Below are positions 21,961-33,049 of a stretch of 64,000 bases of DNA, piece by piece. Location: assembly GCA_011009095.1 (NCBI GenBank), contig VTPC01000025.1, positions 38,704-102,703 on the forward strand, written 5' to 3'. A program made the translations under genes and the position numbers. Under the pieces are notes generated by a model. It saw nothing but the letters and a program-made list of their open reading frames with translations. It was not told where the DNA came from and searched no databases. This DNA comes from Ignelater luminosus. Taxonomy: Eukaryota > Arthropoda > Insecta > Coleoptera > Elateridae. Each line of letters begins with the position of its first letter. Within the stretch, counting starts at the first letter, position 1.

Positions 21961-23144
21961 TAGGGTGGGCCGAAAAAACTCAAATTTCTTTTCAAGTCGT
22001 AATACAGGGGTAAAAAAAGAAATAAAATCGGTTTATATATTCCGAATTTTTACGATGATTTTTAACATTTTTAAATAACTTCTTCCCGAAAGCAATAGCT
22101 CAAATTCTTATGTATTAGAACCACAGAAAATAATGTTTAAATATTATTTAAATCCGTCAATATTTTCCGGTCGCGCATTGCCTTCAAAGTTAATGAAATT
22201 TTGAAAAAAATTACAAATAAAAATAGATCATAGTTCAAGGAAGAAATTCCCACTACAAGGTCCCTATTTGGTTGGAAGGAAGAACGTCCCGTTAGTAGTA
22301 GATCAAGCTCATTCGAAAAGATTTTGTATAGTAAAAGAGGAAGAGCAGTACTCGCTAATTCAGGAACCTGGTTACACCAACTTCTGGAAGTTCTGAAGAT
22401 ATTGTAACTTCAATTATTTCTTATTTGTCTGGTCGTAGTATTACTCTTGAAAAATTAGTTGTCATAGGAAATACGAATAGAAATACGTTTGGGAAAACCG
22501 TTATAATGGGCAGTTTGCCTTCTCCATTTTAACGAACTGCCATTCCGGCATCTGTTTCAATACCTAGACGGTAAATCAACGGGCCCGAAATCTTTGAAAG
22601 GGCCAATCGGTGAAAAGGTCCTGCGAAAAACGTCGTGATTCGCTTCAAGCATATTGGCTGTCAGCTCCCCACAATAGACAGCAGTAGACTAAGTAAGCAT
22701 CAGCAATATGAACTCGATATTTTCTTGGCAATACAGTCAGGAAACTGTAAAGAGAATTTAGTTGTACGAGATCCTGGTCCCTTGTCACACTCGAGGTGGT
22801 TGACAACAACAAATCGAACTCTCAGATTGCACTTAAGTGAAGAAAGTTCCACACCTGAACTTCAAGAAATAGTTGTGTTTATTCTGAAGTCATACATGCC
22901 AATGTGAATTAGTATTAAAACAAGTAAATACTTTACAGATGGACCAAAACTTGTGCATTAATCAATACAATCTTCAAGGTACCTGCCTAAAGATTTACGT
23001 AATATTGTCGACCATGTGATCGAACGAAATGGCTTTTTTGAGCTGTTACATTCGGGAAGAGGCTAATTTGAAAATGTTAAAAATTATCGTAAAAATGTGA
23101 ATTTTTCCAAATTTCGGCAAACTTCAGACTACATGGCCCACTTA
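21961..23144 (+). mobile_element. hAT-like element copy 2, internally deleted
   Basis: The left terminus is TAGGGTGGGCCGAAAAAACT and the right terminus ends GGCCCACTTA, giving matching ends TA(G)GGTGGGCC / TAAGTGGGCC. The 8-bp duplication CTATAGAC flanks it (21953-21960 and 23145-23152), of the hAT size. It contains a decayed transposase with HSRWLTTTNRTLRLHLS. Total length is 1184 bp, about half of copy 3. Confidence 0.85.
22330..23066 (+). pseudogene. hAT-like transposase remnant, copy 2
   Basis: The frame recovers FGKTVIMGSLPSPF, then an intact stretch of 90 codons (22635-22907) with IGCQLPTID, VVRDPGPLSHSRWL and LQEIVVFILKSYMPM. It continues past a TGA as ISIKTSKYFTDGPKLV and YLPKDLRNIVDHVIERNGFF. 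It is close to copy 3 and more distant from copy 1 (1261-3094). The N-terminal half and catalytic CDG motif are gone. Confidence 0.75.
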
Positions 23145-23901
23145 CTATAGACTAACCGTCTACCATAAATGATCATGACGTTGGTCTAGTCCTCCGGGGA
23201 CATTTTATAGGCAAGCTGCTCATTACGGACAAGGAAAATTTATTTTGCCCGTTACATTTAGCACACGATGAAAAGCGATTTAAGTGACCTGGATGTCATA
23301 AAACAAAGAAAATAATTAGAGAGTATCTAAGTCCATGTTCAGAATGGTGATAAAGTTCAAATCAGATTGCACTTAAGTGAAGAAAGTTCCACACCTGAAC
23401 TTCAAGAAATAGTTGTGTTTATTCTGAAGTCATACATGCCAATGTGAATTAGTATTAAAACAAGTAAATACTTTACAGATGGACCAAAACTTGTGCATTA
23501 ATCAATACAATCTTCAAGGTACCTGCCTAAAGATTTACGTAATATTGTCGACCATGTGATCGAACGAAATGGCTTTTTTGAGCTGTTACATTCGGGAAGA
23601 GGCTAATTTGAAAATGTTAAAAATTATCGTAAAAATGTGAATTTTTCCAAATTTCGGCAAACTTCAGACTACATGGCCCACTTACTATAGACTAACCGTC
23701 TACCATAAATGATCATGACGTTGGTCTAGTCCTCCGGGGACATTTTATAGGCAAGCTGCTCATTACGGACAAGGAAAATTTATTTTGCCCGTTACATTTA
23801 GCACACGATGAAAAGCGATTTAAGTGACCTGGATGTCATAAAACAAAGAAAATAATTAGAGAGTATCTAAGTCCATGTTCAGAATGGTGATAAAGTTCAA
23901 A
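22822..23901. repeat. Exact 540-bp tandem duplication, probably an assembly artefact
   Basis: 22822-23361 and 23362-23901 are identical in every line compared, covering the 3' part of the hAT-like element, its target-site duplication and 200 bp of flank. A third partial copy of about 72 bp (23829-23900) recurs at 23912-23983 directly after the N run. Identity across coding remnant, TIR and flank next to a gap suggests unmerged haplotypes or gap-fill error. Confidence 0.9.
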
Positions 23902-23911
23902 NNNNNNNNNN
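23902..23911. other. Assembly gap (10 Ns)
   Basis: Ten consecutive N bases; the size is probably nominal. Confidence 0.99.
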
Positions 23912-23983
23912 CTGGATGTCATAAAACAAAGAAAATAATTAGAGAGTATCTAAGTCCATGTTCAGAATGGTGATAAAGTTCAA

Positions 23984-26450
23984 AACAAAATTTATAATTT
24001 GGTTATATAATGTTTTTTTGGAAAATCCTATAACTCATCCATTTTATATTTCAATAAGACATTTTGAGCGCAGAAATATTGTTTTGAAAATTCGTGTTCT
24101 TGAGCTATGACGTCATCATCATTTTTTAAAATTACAACCTAAATTCTTTTTTAGATTTTGATAGACTTGCGTTGTTTACAAGAGGTCTAATAAATGCAGA
24201 ATTCAAAAATGGAATTATTTGTTGGTTTTATGGTGGTACAACATTTTATAGATTGCCTTTTTCAAATCTGAATCCATTATGGATATATCGTTCAAAAGAA
24301 TCTGTAAATTGACAGATACCTTGTAGTAAAAATCATATCCAAAATCTTGATTGCAAAACTCTGAATGAAGCATTGCTACCCTGTATCTCGGAAATTGTGC
24401 ATTTTTGGGCACAGGTTTATAAAGAATATCCGTCAATCTAGTTTCTTTGGTTAAGCGGATGACAATCAAAAGAAAAGCGTTTTGTATGAAATAAATGCTT
24501 ATTATCTTTTTTAATTAAACCTTTCATAAAGGTGTCAGTGAAAAGTAACTTCTTACTCCTTACAATCAGTCTAACTTGAACATTTCTTAGGTTGCATATA
24601 AATAACCTGACTAAGAAATTTTGTTCTTACATATTATAGTACATTCAATTTTAAAGAAACGCAGCTCTGAAACAAACTCAAATGCTTTTTGAAAATATTT
24701 TCATTCAAAGGTTTTTCTTGCTTTTGGCTGTAAACACCCTACGTTATAAATCAATCCAATCCATACAAAGAACTTAAGTGCATATACTACAGACTACAAC
24801 CATTAGCAAGTACCAATGCATACATGGCTTCTGACAAATAGCAGAACAAATACCTAAAACATGAAATGTCAACTTGGAAAACTAATATTTAATAGAAACA
24901 TTTTATCTATTTCTGTATTAATCAATAAAGTTTTCAAATTGATTCCCTATAAAGCTTATACCTAAATTACGATCAAGAAAAGTTATAAAAGACCATTTCT
25001 GGAGAGTTCCTGAAGACATTTTAAACTTTAAAGAAATAATAAACTAATAATAGCAAATGAAAGCATTTGAAGATGATGAAGACTTTATATGCAAACCATT
25101 TTAAGTAGCACTTGCAGCATATATTTAAACCAATAGAAGTCAAAAAAAGAATACAGCCCGTTCTTTGTTTTATTCAATTTCAATCAGAGTTTTTTTTTCA
25201 GCAAGGTACCCACTAATCCTACCATCCAATCTTTGTAAATTTTCAAATAACCACATTTACTTGATCTCATAAAGTAAAGCATTGAATGTAGAATTCGTTG
25301 CAGTCCTGCTACATCATCTTCTCAAAAATATTAAATCACTAGGTAGAAATTGGAAATATTGATTAGTCTGTTTTCAAAGTATTGATTACTAAAATAATTA
25401 TTTTAAGGAGATGTGAATAGCATTTCGTGGCGAGTAAAATAAATTTGTTACAATATTGACAGAGCTTCTGCACAATACTATTAGTAATTAGTATTAAATT
25501 TAAGTTTTAAGTTAGACGAATTTACTTAATCATGATGTGGCTAGCTGTATGCCTAAATTCTCAAAGTCAAATAAATTAAATTAAAAAGAATTAAGACGAA
25601 TCCGCCAAAGTTTATATTTAATTATCGTTAATGTTCTTAACAGAAAAATCGTTTGAAGGAAACATAAATCTTGCGCTATAATAACTAGAATGCCTTTGTA
25701 GTATGAATAACACAGGAAATAAATTTAAAAAGTAAAAATAATTTAAAAACAAACAATAGAAAACAAAATTATATATAATTATTTTAGGTTACTGAGTAAT
25801 AACTGCATGTTACATATTGCATATTCAGAAGCTATTGACATTTCCATCAAATACTAAATTTCTAAAAATCCATAAACCAGTAAAGAACTACAAATACAAG
25901 GCATTATACAATCATATTCATTGATGAGAGTTTTAGATAAGTCCAGTGAAAATCCGCAATCCTTTTAGAATTTCTAAAACCTTAAGGAAGATCGCAGATT
26001 AATTTAAATTTATTTTTTCAATCATTGGTGGAATTCAATAAAAAGTTATGAGGACACACGAATACCGTTTATGTAAAACACCCACGAAATTTTATAAAAG
26101 AATGTGTGGTGCCGAACTATTGATTTATATTCGGTATTGTCCTTGGCGAGTATCATCCATTAATATAAAACTAATTTGTCGGTTGGATCATTTCAGAAAT
26201 AAAACTCGAGTATGTAGGATAAGATGACACCATTGATTTTATAATCATTATAATAATCTAAAGTATTTTTATTCTAAATGTTGTAATCCTGTTATAATAT
26301 TCAACTTTCATTTTTATCACACTTTATAGAAGTCTTTAAATTCCTAGATATTATTTATGTTAATAAGCTATTATACGTAATATTACTCTAGAGTCATTTG
26401 CATTATTTGTATCAAATGTCAAAGACGTTCATTCGGAATATTTCTAAAAT
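23984..26450. other. AT-rich region, no gene recognised
   Basis: A minus-strand ORF at 24215-24469 lies in sequence that looks like old repeat, with no domain. I looked here on the minus strand for the missing last exon of the cuticular-protein gene (the conserved Y-V-A-D-E-N-G-like region) and did not see it. Confidence 0.4.
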
Positions 26451-26454
26451 TGTT

Positions 26455-26455
<1 letters not shown>

Positions 26456-26492
<37 letters not shown>
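26456..26492. repeat. (AAT)n microsatellite
   Basis: Uninterrupted AAT/TAA trinucleotide run lying at the 5' edge of intron 2 of the minus-strand cuticular-protein gene. Confidence 0.95.
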
Positions 26493-26497
<5 letters not shown>

Positions 26498-26498
26498 C

Positions 26499-27221
26499 GA
26501 CCACTGATAGCTACCATCTTCCCGACTATCCTGACTTTGTCTCAAGATTGGTATTTGAGGACCAGAGTGGTAATACGGTGCGTAAGTTGGTGCTATCACG
26601 GGTTGATATACTGATTTCGGGGCAAACGGAGACAATAGCTTGTGGGAAGGTTGGAAGAGATGAGATACGTCCCCGAAAGCAACAGCCGCAAGGGCAAACA
26701 AAATTACCTGGAAAAAAATTGAATTTGAAAAATATTCAAAGAAGCAATCTCTTTTAAGAGATTAACTATGATTGTATGAGAATGTCGTGATATTTATAGG
26801 AAAAAGTGTCTTGTGAATCTTGCATTATTCCTTGGTTGAAATAATGTTAAATGTAGCTTGTAATAATAAAGTTGTAATTTTAAGATTATAATGAAGCTCG
26901 TTATGGAAATTAAATTGTATAGATGGAAACAAAAAACATATAATTTATTGCTCATACATGGTAGTGTCTGTTGATAGACTTAACAATATAAGAATACTTT
27001 AAATGTTAATAATCTTTAAAGCTTGAAAAAAGCTAAGCAGTGAGCAGTAGCTTCCGTAGTATTACTTAAAATGTTAATTATTCGATTATTTTACTCTAAT
27101 ATACGCTTGCTTCCATAATGATTAATTTATTTTTAAATTTTATCATCACTGTAACACAACTCGCTATAAAAGTGAATCTGATGAGTTTACACACCCCGCT
27201 ATTACTTACCAATTTCTGCAT
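26499..27221 (-). CDS. Cuticular protein (CPR family), first two exons only
   Basis: Exon 1 (27210-27221) encodes only MQKL and ends at GTAAGT. Exon 2 (26499-26707) follows a TTTCCAG acceptor in phase 0, continues the signal peptide (VILFALAAVAFG) and ends at another GTAAGT. This tiny signal-peptide first exon is a hallmark of insect CPR cuticle genes. The mature part is Pro/Tyr/His-rich (PSHKLLSPFAPKSVYQPVIA, then YAPYYHSGPQIPILRQ) and ends in REDGSYQWS, the usual beginning of the extended Rebers-Riddiford chitin-binding consensus (GSYxWSYET). The exon carrying the core consensus is not seen on the minus strand down to the gap at 23.9 kb, so the gene is incomplete here: a long intron, a gap loss, or a broken gene. 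The product would be a structural component of chitinous cuticle, probably RR-1-like. Confidence 0.85.
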
Positions 27222-27290
27222 ACTGAAGTGTTGTGCTTTTATCACGGACAGTTTGTTGTATACAAATGAGATTATTTAAAAAGTGTGGTA

Positions 27291-27298
27291 TATTTATA
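27291..27298 (-). promoter_or_regulatory. TATA box of the cuticular-protein gene
   Basis: Minus-strand TATAAATA lies 70 bp upstream of the start codon, implying a leader of about 40-45 nt. Confidence 0.5.
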
Positions 27299-28420
27299 CC
27301 GATCTCGATCGTCCCATCTTTTGCTCTCATCAGACAGCCCCCACGTATTATAATGAGCTAGTAGTATAGTTTTACTCTTGAAAAACATTATAAAAACTAG
27401 AAGAAACCATTTCATAACAGAGCGTATTCTTGGAGGATGTCGACAAGGACGGTCAGTATCACACTTTATTAAGGTATTAAATGTTAGATCGTTATGAAAA
27501 TGTGACATTTCGTTAAAGAAAAAAAAATAGAATTCAGATTTTTAAGCAAATTTTTGGTAGCTAAGCTATTATACTATAAAAATTTATGTCTGTGTAATAT
27601 TATACTGGACTGATGAAACTATTTTGTTTTATATGCACAAATGTTATTGTTATTTATGATTAAAGCGGAGATAATATTTATATTATTATATAGAAAAGTT
27701 AAATGTCTAATAAGTTTACTTTACAGTACTTTATTAGAATTTTTATAGCTTGTATTTTTATTATTATGGATTTAAATGGTTTCCGCAATAACTAGAAAGC
27801 TAATATTAAAGAATAAGAAATGTTAAGATGAAACGAATTTTTAAGCAAGGTGAGGTCTTAATTATTACCGTTTTAAATGTTTTATTGGGCAAGAAATTGC
27901 CATTAGGACGATCTTTATTAATTTAAATATTTCTTATATACTATTGATTTGTTTTTGTCCATTGCTTCCCTAAATAAAATGTTCTTCTTTTACAGTTTCA
28001 GTTTATTGTTTCTATCACTTTCAGTCCTTGATTTGTACTTTCCCCACTATTTTTAATTTCAATAAATGCAAGTCTTAAATATTGTACCAACTAAGCATGA
28101 TCTAAGTAGGTTTTCCTGGGTAGAAACAAAAAATTGTTACAATAATTGTTTCTATACTCCGTTCACGATGTTTCTGGGCCTAATAGGACATGCTTTCATT
28201 TTGTTAGGTTAGAAGTGTTTTTTTTTGAAAATTGTCGTACCTGCTGCTGCATGTGGAGCTGTTGCACGATCAAAACTCTTGCGTAAACGTTTCGTACCGA
28301 TTAGTTTTGTTTTGTTAAAAAGAAATCAAGTTTTCCTTACATTTACAAAGTTACAAAAAAAAGACTTTACTACCAATAATTATTATTAAATAAATATGTT
28401 AGATATATATTAGTAACAGT
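27299..28420. other. Intergenic, no gene recognised
   Basis: AT-rich; presumably upstream region of the cuticular-protein gene. No ORF with domain evidence. Confidence 0.4.
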
Positions 28421-28423
28421 CTC

Positions 28424-28500
28424 TAACTCAGTTGTGTAGGAAAAAGGCTACAAACCAAGAAATATCGAGTTTGAATCCCGGCGGACTCATCTAAATATAA
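28424..28500 (+). repeat. tRNA-derived SINE remnant
   Basis: CTAACTCAGTTGTGTAGG fits a pol III A box and GAGTTTGAATCCC (28467-28479) fits a B box, at tRNA-like spacing. No cloverleaf with paired acceptor arms could be drawn, so it is a SINE head or tRNA relic rather than a tRNA gene. Confidence 0.5.
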
Positions 28501-28534
28501 GATTTATGGTAAAGACACCTCCTTTCGTTTAAAT

Positions 28535-29193
28535 ATGAGAAGTATATAATCAACACTAAAAGTATGATAATATCAAAACAATACACTGCTAAATGAATAA
28601 AAAATAGAACAAATCGATAGCTTTAAATATTTGAAAACAATTGTAGAAGAAAATGGAAAAATAGATAAAGAAGTAAATGAGAGAATTAGGAAAGCCGAAA
28701 AGATATTCAGTACGATGAAATCAAATTCTTTAGGAAAGCAAGAAATCGAAAAGAAAATAAAAACAGAAGTTGTAAAGAAAATAATTAGACCAGCGTTGTT
28801 GTATGGTAGTGAATCATGGACAATGACAGAAAAACACAAATCAAGGATAAACGTTGTAGAAATGAGGTTCTTAAGAAAAATACCCAGTATAACAAGAAAG
28901 CACAAAATAGGAAATGAGACATTTAGACAACAGCTAAAAATTGAACCGATACAAGAAAAATTGGAGAAGGTCAATTAAAATGGTATAGACATGTTACCCG
29001 CATGAAAGAAGATAAATTCACAAAAATAATCTATGAAACAAAAGTACAAGGGCGAAAAACGAGGGGAAGACCAAGAAAGATATGGACAGAAGGAATTAGA
29101 GAAGAAGTAGAAAGAAGTAAGAGAAAAAATGGAAAACGGGAAAGAATGGAAAAAAATACGCAGAACAGTGAAATAACTATAGAAAAGGCTTAA
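28535..29193 (+). pseudogene. LINE reverse transcriptase C-terminal fragment
   Basis: The frame starts upstream of SFKYLKTIVEENGKIDKEVN and runs through RPALLYGSESWTM, RFLRKI and EPIQEKLEK (28607-28978). After a 1-nt shift it continues as WYRHVTRMKED, KVQGRKTRGRPRKIW and EGIREEVE. This is the typical end of an insect LINE ORF2 (RT thumb and tail). It ends at a TAA in front of a (GAA)n tract at 29202-29224, consistent with a 3' simple-repeat tail. Truncated at the 5' side. Confidence 0.8.
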
Positions 29194-29201
29194 GATTAAA
29201 A

Positions 29202-29224
29202 AGAAGAAGAAGAAGAAGAAGAAG
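29202..29224. repeat. (GAA)n tract, LINE 3' tail
   Basis: Tandem AAG/GAA run immediately after the LINE stop codon; likely the element's 3' tail rather than an independent microsatellite. Confidence 0.75.
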
Positions 29225-30165
29225 ATGGTTTATGTAAAAGTATTTGCCCAATGCATTTCGCTTTTCTAAAAGTACCATACGGATGCCAAACTCTATTTTC
29301 CTGTATCATTCAGATAATACTTGGAATGCACATTTGCTTCACCTTATGCTAATCCTTCTCATAGAACATTAATGCCTGCAGCTTTCGTCTTCTATATCTT
29401 CATCTGCCTGATTGTTTTTTTCCTATTTTGTATATGTTTGGCAATCACTAGGTTGCTCGTTATATGAATCAACCAAGAAACTATCAAATTGTCAGCAACT
29501 TCAATAATATTACATACCTACATTTTTGTAGAGATCTATTAACTGCTCAATTTTCTTTTATGAGAATTCATTCAAAATTTCTACTAAAAATATTTACAGT
29601 AAATTCGAAAATTCAAAAAACAATGTAAATAACTTGCCCTATAATTTTAAAACACTAGCAAGTTTTTTGATTAAAGTATTGTAGATGTTCTTCTGAAAGT
29701 ATGAAACTGAATGCCATGTATAAAAACACATCACCCTTATTAACTAACTTTACAATTATTAAAGTCTTTCTTTAGGATGAATAAAGCTGAAATCTATCAA
29801 ATAAGACGTCTTTTTTTCAGCTATTTAAAAATAATCTAAAGAGTGCAGCATTACATCGCCTGTAAAAATTTACAAGATATGCTTGTTAAACTTTAGACAT
29901 AATTAGAATTCAAATTTCTACCAACAATAAGTTGAGAGAGGCTGACCCGGTTGCTAAACAACCTTGACCAATGTAATGTAATCAAACACCAAGATCAAAC
30001 GCTTTTGAATATCAAATTTAAGTATTCTAAGGAATTGTCAATGAACAAATGGCCAAATCTGAGAGATAAAGGGTGAGTACTTTTAAACTTTAAAATTTAC
30101 CTCTTTAATAAAACTAACAAAGAGGTAATCAAACTGCTTAAATCTTGTTTCTCTTCTTCCCAGAT
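29225..30165. other. Intergenic, no gene recognised
   Basis: AT-rich; no ORF, repeat termini or splice structure that I can support. Confidence 0.35.
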
Positions 30166-30169
30166 AGCA

Positions 30170-30550
30170 AAAATAGTTTTAAACATGCTTGAAATAAGCT
30201 TGCCATGACAAGGAAGCAAGCTTGACTCAAGGCTGCCTTGACAAGCCTGAAAGTTTATATCAAGCTTGTATCAAGCTTCCTAGTTACCATATGCAAGCTT
30301 ACAGCAAGCTTGTTATGCAAGCTTACGACAAGCTTGCTTAGTAAACCTGCAAGCATGCATCAAACTTGAAATAAGCTTACATGTTAAGCTTATGTCAAGC
30401 TTATTTTACCAGCCTCCAGTAAGTTACACATGTCAAGCCTGTAAAAGTGTATATCACGTTTGGTTCAAGCATGAATTAAGTTTACAACAAGCTTGAATTT
30501 AACTCGTCTTTTAAGCTTAATGTAAGCTTTTATTTAAGAGGCTAAATCAA
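30170..30550. repeat. Cluster of degenerate CAAGCTTG palindromes
   Basis: Fourteen AAGCTT hexamers lie within about 340 bp (30190-30530), many extended to CAAGCTTG or GCAAGCTTA, at irregular spacing of roughly 8-40 bp, with near-matches between them (CAAGCATG, CAAGCCTG, CAAACTTG). No fixed period, so it is not a simple satellite; each unit is a short palindrome. Function unknown. Confidence 0.85.
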
Positions 30551-30661
30551 GGAAAGAAAATTGAAATGCTTAAAATGCAATTACATTTTCATAATATTAT
30601 ATTTAATATTCAGAATATAAAATTTACGCGGTTCCTAATTGCAACGGTATAAGGCCTTAAG

Positions 30662-30798
30662 CTAGGACGTTTTATGTTTTTAACTCCTAACAGTTTCGCA
30701 CACTCATGCATTGTTTGTGCGACTGTATAACCTGCCTACCACGTACGCGTCATTTTTGGTGGGAGCTGGTTCTTAAATTCTGACCTAAAACGTTCTAG
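30662..30798. mobile_element. Small MITE candidate
   Basis: The ends CTAGGACGTTTTA and CTAAAACGTTCTAG form 13-14 bp inverted repeats around about 110 bp of sequence of higher GC. A CTAG could be the target duplication. No relatives in the window. Confidence 0.35.
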
Positions 30799-31102
30799 AT
30801 AAGATATAACAAACCAGCAGAATCACAGCTAAAAGTTTAAAAAGTTTAATTGCAATGCTTGATTTCACAGTTATTGCAATTTCTCGGATGTTTATACAAG
30901 ATAATTCACTACATGTGTGCCAAGTAAAAACTGATGATAATAGAGACCTTTTAAGTAAAAAAAGTTATATCAACATATGCCCAATTTTATTTCGTTACTG
31001 AGATAAGTATGTCGATTTCTTTCTGCATGCAAGAAGTAATTTATGTTTTCTACGTCAAGTTACCAAGGGATTTATCATTTTTTATGATTGTAAATGTACA
31101 TA

Positions 31103-32635
31103 CAGTGTGTTCCCAGATAGACTGAACAAGAGGAAAAAATTCTTATTTGTAACTTAACAAAAAAATGTCATTCTTTATAAAATTTTTGCTTGTTTGAAAA
31201 CCACCAATTTTGAAAAGATGTTTAAATATTCTTTTTAACGTCTGAAAAAATTAAAAAAACGGTGAAATCTAAGTTTCATATTTTTGACTAGGTAAATCAG
31301 ATTATCATGTTATCTTCAATGATAACCTGATTTAGTTCTAGTTTAGCTTCTAGTAAATCAAGTTGCGTGTTATTTGTGAATGTCGTTACTCATTTGTCAA
31401 ACTAAGTGCACTAGGACTTACTTAATAGTAATGCTAGATTTAGAACAAAGAGTCTATCTCGTTGTGTTATGGAACTGGTGAAGTTTCTTATAACTTTGCA
31501 ATTCATAAATTTCAACAGAAGTTTCCTAATATTCACGTGAGCGTTAATGCTTGGTACGAAAATTTCAAAGAACAGTAAGCAAACATGACATCAAGAAAAG
31601 AAAAAGGATGTATGATGAAGAAGATGCTGCTACAATACTGACTTTAAATTCTGTAGAAACAAATCCAAAATTATCTTTACGAAAAAGGTCTGTACAGTTA
31701 AAAATAATTTTTAAAGAAAACAAAATTAGACTTTATAAACCAAGTTTTGTACATCGATTAAAAAGTGGTGATGATGCTTTACATTTAGACTTTTGCTTAT
31801 GGGTAGCCGAAAATCAGTCTGAATATCGAAATGCTTTCAAAAACATAATTTTTTCTAATCAGTCGACATTTACAACCAATGGGAAAGTTTCAACGCAAAA
31901 CTCGTAATTTCAAAATTGCGACTAGAAGTCAGCGTTACAAAAAGGTTAATGTGTGGTATAGGAAAATCATCTATCCGTATTTTATTAATTAAAATATGAA
32001 TCAAAATACTTATTTAGAATTGCTTCAAATTTTTATGTTGTCTGCAGTAAGAGATGACCCTATCTTTGAAAATGTATTTTTTCAACAAGATGGTTGCCTT
32101 GCACACTCAACAATGTTGGTAAGAAATTATTTGCAAGAACATTTTTGAAATAGATCGATAGGTCGTTACGGAACCGTCAATTGGCCGGCTTTTCCCTCGA
32201 TTTAATTGAACTTCTTCTTGTGGGGATATGTTAAACAGCATGTTTATAATAATAATTTCGATACCAATATCAAAATTTTAAAACAAAAATTACTAAAGCC
32301 GCAGATTCTGCCACTGAAGATATGATTCACAAAGTTTACAAAGAATTTATATTTAGAGCTGAGAAGTTTGCAGAGGTTGGTGGATACCACGTTGAATAAA
32401 ATGAAATGTTTTTCTTTAGCGCAAAGAGTCTTTCTTGTTTTTAACTTAGAAGTTTTTTTGCTTGGATTTCAGTGTGGCATTTTAATTTATTCAGCTGTTA
32501 CAAAGAATATTTAAACTTTCTTTCAGAAGTGTTTGTTTTGAGATAAACAAAAATTTTGATAAAAAATCATATGTTTTCGTTAAGTTACAAGTAAAAATCT
32601 TTTCCCTCTTATTCAGTCTACTTGGAAACACACTG
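31103..32635 (+). mobile_element. IS630/mariner-like element (DUF4817 type)
   Basis: The ends CAGTGTGTTCCCAGATAGAC and, reversed, CAGTGTGTTTCCAAGTAGAC form inverted repeats extending about 55 bp (through CTTGTAACTTAAC), flanked by TA (31101-31102 and 32636-32637). Length is 1533 bp. The plus-strand transposase inside is broken by frameshifts. Confidence 0.85.
31436..32400 (+). pseudogene. DUF4817/DDE transposase pseudogene
   Basis: Blocks in order: LEQRVYLVV, FQQKFPNIHVSVNAWYENF (DNA-binding part); an intact ORF 31551-31907 with IRLYKPSFVHRL, LDFCLWV and NIIFSNQSTFTTNG (the usual first Asp of TDESTF is Asn here); then FFQQDGCLAHST (second Asp), RYGTVNWPAF and LWGYVKQHVYN near 32080-32250. 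At least three frame changes and several stops. The catalytic first Asp is lost, so it is inactive. Confidence 0.75.
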
Positions 32636-33049
32636 TATGTGTTAATTTTTTTGTAACCACAGAAGTTTAGAATGTGAATCTTTTAATTGGTCAAACAGAA
32701 TCAATAACAATGCATTTTTCAGCCAAACTTTAGGGAAATTGTTTATTATTAAAATTGAGCGTACTATGTTGATAAGAACTTTTTTACTCAAAATGGTCTC
32801 TGCTATTACCAGTTTTTATTTGTCACACATGCAGTAAATTACCCTATGTAGGGACACCGCCATTCTTCAATTACCATATATTGACTACTAGAATTTTCCT
32901 GATTTTTTTGTTTAAAGGTTTATTTACGTTATATGTATATTTAATGCAAAACGGTCTAAAAGATTTTTTCCATTCTGTTGCCATTAGTAATACTTTTTGT
33001 TTCCCTCCAAGTCTTGTGTTTTAGAACCTTTTCTGTTCATACTTTTCCA

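Noticed and set aside
26398..26757. 119-codon plus-strand ORF with a poly-Ile run
   Set aside because: Translates the (AAT)n microsatellite and the antisense of the cuticular exon.
28424..28500. tRNA gene
   Set aside because: A and B boxes are present but no acceptor, D or anticodon stems can be paired.
28573..28974. 133-codon minus-strand ORF
   Set aside because: Antisense of the LINE RT fragment; hydrophobic composition comes from A-rich sense codons.
30170..30550. CRISPR-like or simple tandem array
   Set aside because: No constant repeat length or spacer structure, and the host is a eukaryote.
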